From an uncultured Acidimicrobiales bacterium (GTDB lineage Bacteria; Actinomycetota; Acidimicrobiia; Acidimicrobiales; UBA10347), in assembly GCA_937942965.1 (NCBI GenBank), contig CALDGN010000292.1:1-15912 (forward strand): a stretch of DNA of 15,912 nucleotides, in the 5' to 3' direction. A model generated the notes under the pieces. That model had not been told where the DNA came from and ran no database searches. It was given only the letters and a program-made list of their open reading frames with translations. Below, one piece after another: positions 14,428 to 15,912 of the stretch (its first letter is position 1; every line of letters begins with the position of its first letter). The position numbers and the translations under genes were made by a program.

Positions 14428-15207
14428 TTAGGCCAGCCGTGGGCGCCCGACACGCACCTCGACGCCCTTGGTCCAGTGCAGCACCGGCGCTTCATCCGGG
14501 ATAGGTACGCCACCTGCGTCCATCAGGGCATCGTCGAGGTGGAGCAGGTCCGCTCGCCGCAGTTCCCACGGTTCATGCCAGATCGGGGCATACAGCGTGC
14601 GCCCAGCGAACGTCGAGAAAAGACCCCATCGCGCGGTCAAGAACCGCTCGAAGGGCGTCTGCTCGTGCACGACTTCGCCGATGCGCACCGCGCTCTCGTG
14701 ACTCGCGCCGCGTGGCCCAGGCCACTTGCGGCAGGATTGGTAGGCCCAGATCGGGCCTGCATTGGTCACCGACATCGATGCCCAGAAGTACGGCAGACCG
14801 TAGGTGGCGCGGGCGACGCTCGTCGCCGACAGCCGGGCGGCTTCGAGCGACATGAACCAGACGCCAGGGGTGCCGTCCGGCCCGCGGACATAGGTGCGCA
14901 CGTTCGTTTCCGGGAAACGCCCCTCGCGCGGAATCGGTATCCCGCCCGGCAACTGCACTTCCATTTCGAACGGAACGAGGCCGACCCACGCCGCGCCGTC
15001 CCAGGTGTCGACGGTCAGATCGTCGGGCAGCAGCGCCTGGACGACGCTCGGTTCGAAGGACCAGTGCATGAACGCGAGGTTGCGCCACCACATGCGCATC
15101 ACTTCGAACCGCACTGAATGCGGGCACACCAACGGATGGTCCGTGAGCGGGTACTCGGTCAGCGCATCTTCGGTTGGGGAATTGGTGCGAGCGGCCGGAT
15201 CGTTCAT
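14428..15207 (-). CDS. DUF2071 (YqjF-like) family protein
   Basis: A 259-residue protein of the DUF2071 family (COG3361), of unknown biochemical function. The family pattern is clear: WWRNLAFMHWSFEPSVVQALLPDDL (40-64), DTWDGAAWVGLVPFEME (67-83), FPETNVRTYVRGPDG (98-112), GVWFMSLEAARLSA (115-128), ATYGLPYFWASM (134-145), and near the end RWGLFSTFAGRTLYAPIWHEPWELRRA. I chose the ATG at 15207, with GGGGG just upstream; the frame is open to 15504, but that would run through the divergent dehydrogenase gene. No signal peptide or membrane segment is seen. It is divergent from the alcohol dehydrogenase across 79 bp and ends 98 bp before the monooxygenase start. Confidence 0.88.
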   Translation of the reverse strand: MNDPAARTNSPTEDALTEYPLTDHPLVCPHSVRFEVMRMWWRNLAFMHWSFEPSVVQALLPDDLTVDTWDGAAWVGLVPFEMEVQLPGGIPIPREGRFPETNVRTYVRGPDGTPGVWFMSLEAARLSATSVARATYGLPYFWASMSVTNAGPIWAYQSCRKWPGPRGASHESAVRIGEVVHEQTPFERFLTARWGLFSTFAGRTLYAPIWHEPWELRRADLLHLDDALMDAGGVPIPDEAPVLHWTKGVEVRVGRPRLA

Positions 15208-15251
15208 GCGCCCCCAGTCTGACGCTTCGAGCGGGAACGAGACGAGCGATA

Positions 15252-15272
15252 CACATGTGACGTCGGCGACGT
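15252..15272. promoter_or_regulatory. Two adjacent small palindromes in the divergent promoter region
   Basis: CACATGTG (15252-15259) is a perfect 8-bp palindrome. It is followed at once by ACGTC-GGC-GACGT (15260-15272), a 5-bp inverted repeat. Both lie in the 79-bp gap between divergent genes, 14 bp before the dehydrogenase ATG. They could be an operator, but short palindromes like these arise by chance in GC-rich DNA. Confidence 0.2.
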
Positions 15273-15286
15273 GCTTGCATAGAGCC

Positions 15287-15912
15287 ATGAAGGCGGCAGT
15301 GCTACGTGACGGTGCAATGGTGGTCGAGGAACTCCCCGACCTAACTCCAGGACCGGGGCAAGTGCTCGTCGAGCCGATCGCCTGCGGCATCTGCGGAAGC
15401 GACCTACACACCGTCGACCACGCCCACGAACTTGTCGAGTCGTCACGAGCTGCGGGTGGCGGCGGTTTCGCCGACGGCTTCGATCCAAACAAGCCCGTCG
15501 TCATGGGCCACGAGGTGTCGTGCCGAGTGCTCGCCGTCGGTGACGGTGTGTCCGGAGTGTCCGAAGACGGCGCCTATGCGGCCATGCCGTTCTTGGAGAC
15601 ACCCCACGGCCGGGTGATCCCGGGGTACTCCAATGGCTTCCCTGGCGGCTACAGCGACCAGATGCTGCTCAGTCCGTATGCGCTGCTGTCGGTGCCGAAC
15701 GGTTTGGATCCGACGATCGCTGCGCTCACTGAGCCGATGGCGGTCGGCTTGCATGCCGTGAACGAGTCGTCGATCCAACCCGGTCGCATCGCGATCGTGG
15801 TCGGCGCCGGGCCGGTAGGGCTCGCCATCATTGCGTCGCTCGCCGCCAGCGGGATCGACACGATCATCGCCTCGGACTTCTCACCGAAGCGCCGTGCGGT
15901 CGCAGCGCAGAT
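15287..15912 (+). CDS. Zinc-type alcohol dehydrogenase (MDR superfamily), N-terminal 208 residues (cut by window edge)
   Basis: Medium-chain NAD(P)-dependent dehydrogenase, substrate unknown, still open at the window end. It has the N-terminal GroES-like domain and the start of the cofactor domain. The catalytic zinc site is visible as ACGICGSDLHT (about 32-42), GHEV (about 75-78) and a later TEPMAVGLHAV segment. The Rossmann motif VVGAGPVGLA lies near 174-183. The usual four-Cys structural zinc lobe is absent between GHEV and the FPGGYSDQMLL segment. The ATG at 15287 has AGAG close upstream. Either a leaderless or a short-leader transcript is possible. It is divergent from the DUF2071 gene. 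Confidence 0.9.
   Translation, partial: MKAAVLRDGAMVVEELPDLTPGPGQVLVEPIACGICGSDLHTVDHAHELVESSRAAGGGGFADGFDPNKPVVMGHEVSCRVLAVGDGVSGVSEDGAYAAMPFLETPHGRVIPGYSNGFPGGYSDQMLLSPYALLSVPNGLDPTIAALTEPMAVGLHAVNESSIQPGRIAIVVGAGPVGLAIIASLAASGIDTIIASDFSPKRRAVAAQ

Overview
The window is GC-rich chromosomal DNA that reads as a free-living actinobacterium. The tlyA-nadK-recN gene order, the type II TlyA and the many lipoproteins point to Actinomycetota, and an Acidimicrobiia-like marine or freshwater lineage is my inference. Fourteen genes fill almost all of it, two of them cut by the window ends. I see no tRNA, rRNA, CRISPR array, insertion sequence or prophage.

Left block (1-7091, all minus strand, transcribed right to left): ychF GTPase, a small DUF192 protein, rsmI (16S rRNA C1402 ribose methyltransferase), two related lipoproteins, tlyA (rRNA 2'-O-methyltransferase), nadK (NAD kinase) and the N-terminal part of recN. 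These are mainly translation and DNA-repair housekeeping genes; the lipoprotein pair between rsmI and tlyA is the accessory part.

Middle block (7092-10127, plus strand): a 223-bp divergent intergenic region with a direct repeat and a hairpin, then an ABC-F ATPase and a DHRS12-like short-chain dehydrogenase. The dehydrogenase ends at a 55-bp near-perfect palindrome that separates it from the convergent minus-strand genes.

Right block (10194-15207, minus strand): a nitroreductase, a 3-methyladenine DNA glycosylase and a GrdB/PrdB-like reductase form a tight operon. Next come a secreted lipoprotein joining a cytochrome c motif to a copper type II monooxygenase, and a DUF2071 protein. A zinc-type alcohol dehydrogenase starts divergently at 15287 and runs off the end.

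The main discovery is the gene at 10194-11360. An in-frame TGA (10896-10898) splits it into what looks like two short ORFs. The TGA sits exactly where GrdB/PrdB-family proteins carry their redox selenocysteine (U-P-L-C), the family sequence continues in the same frame afterwards, and a 17-nt hairpin starts 11 nt downstream, as expected of a bacterial SECIS. I read it as one 388-residue selenoprotein, with no glycine or proline reductase partner genes in the window.
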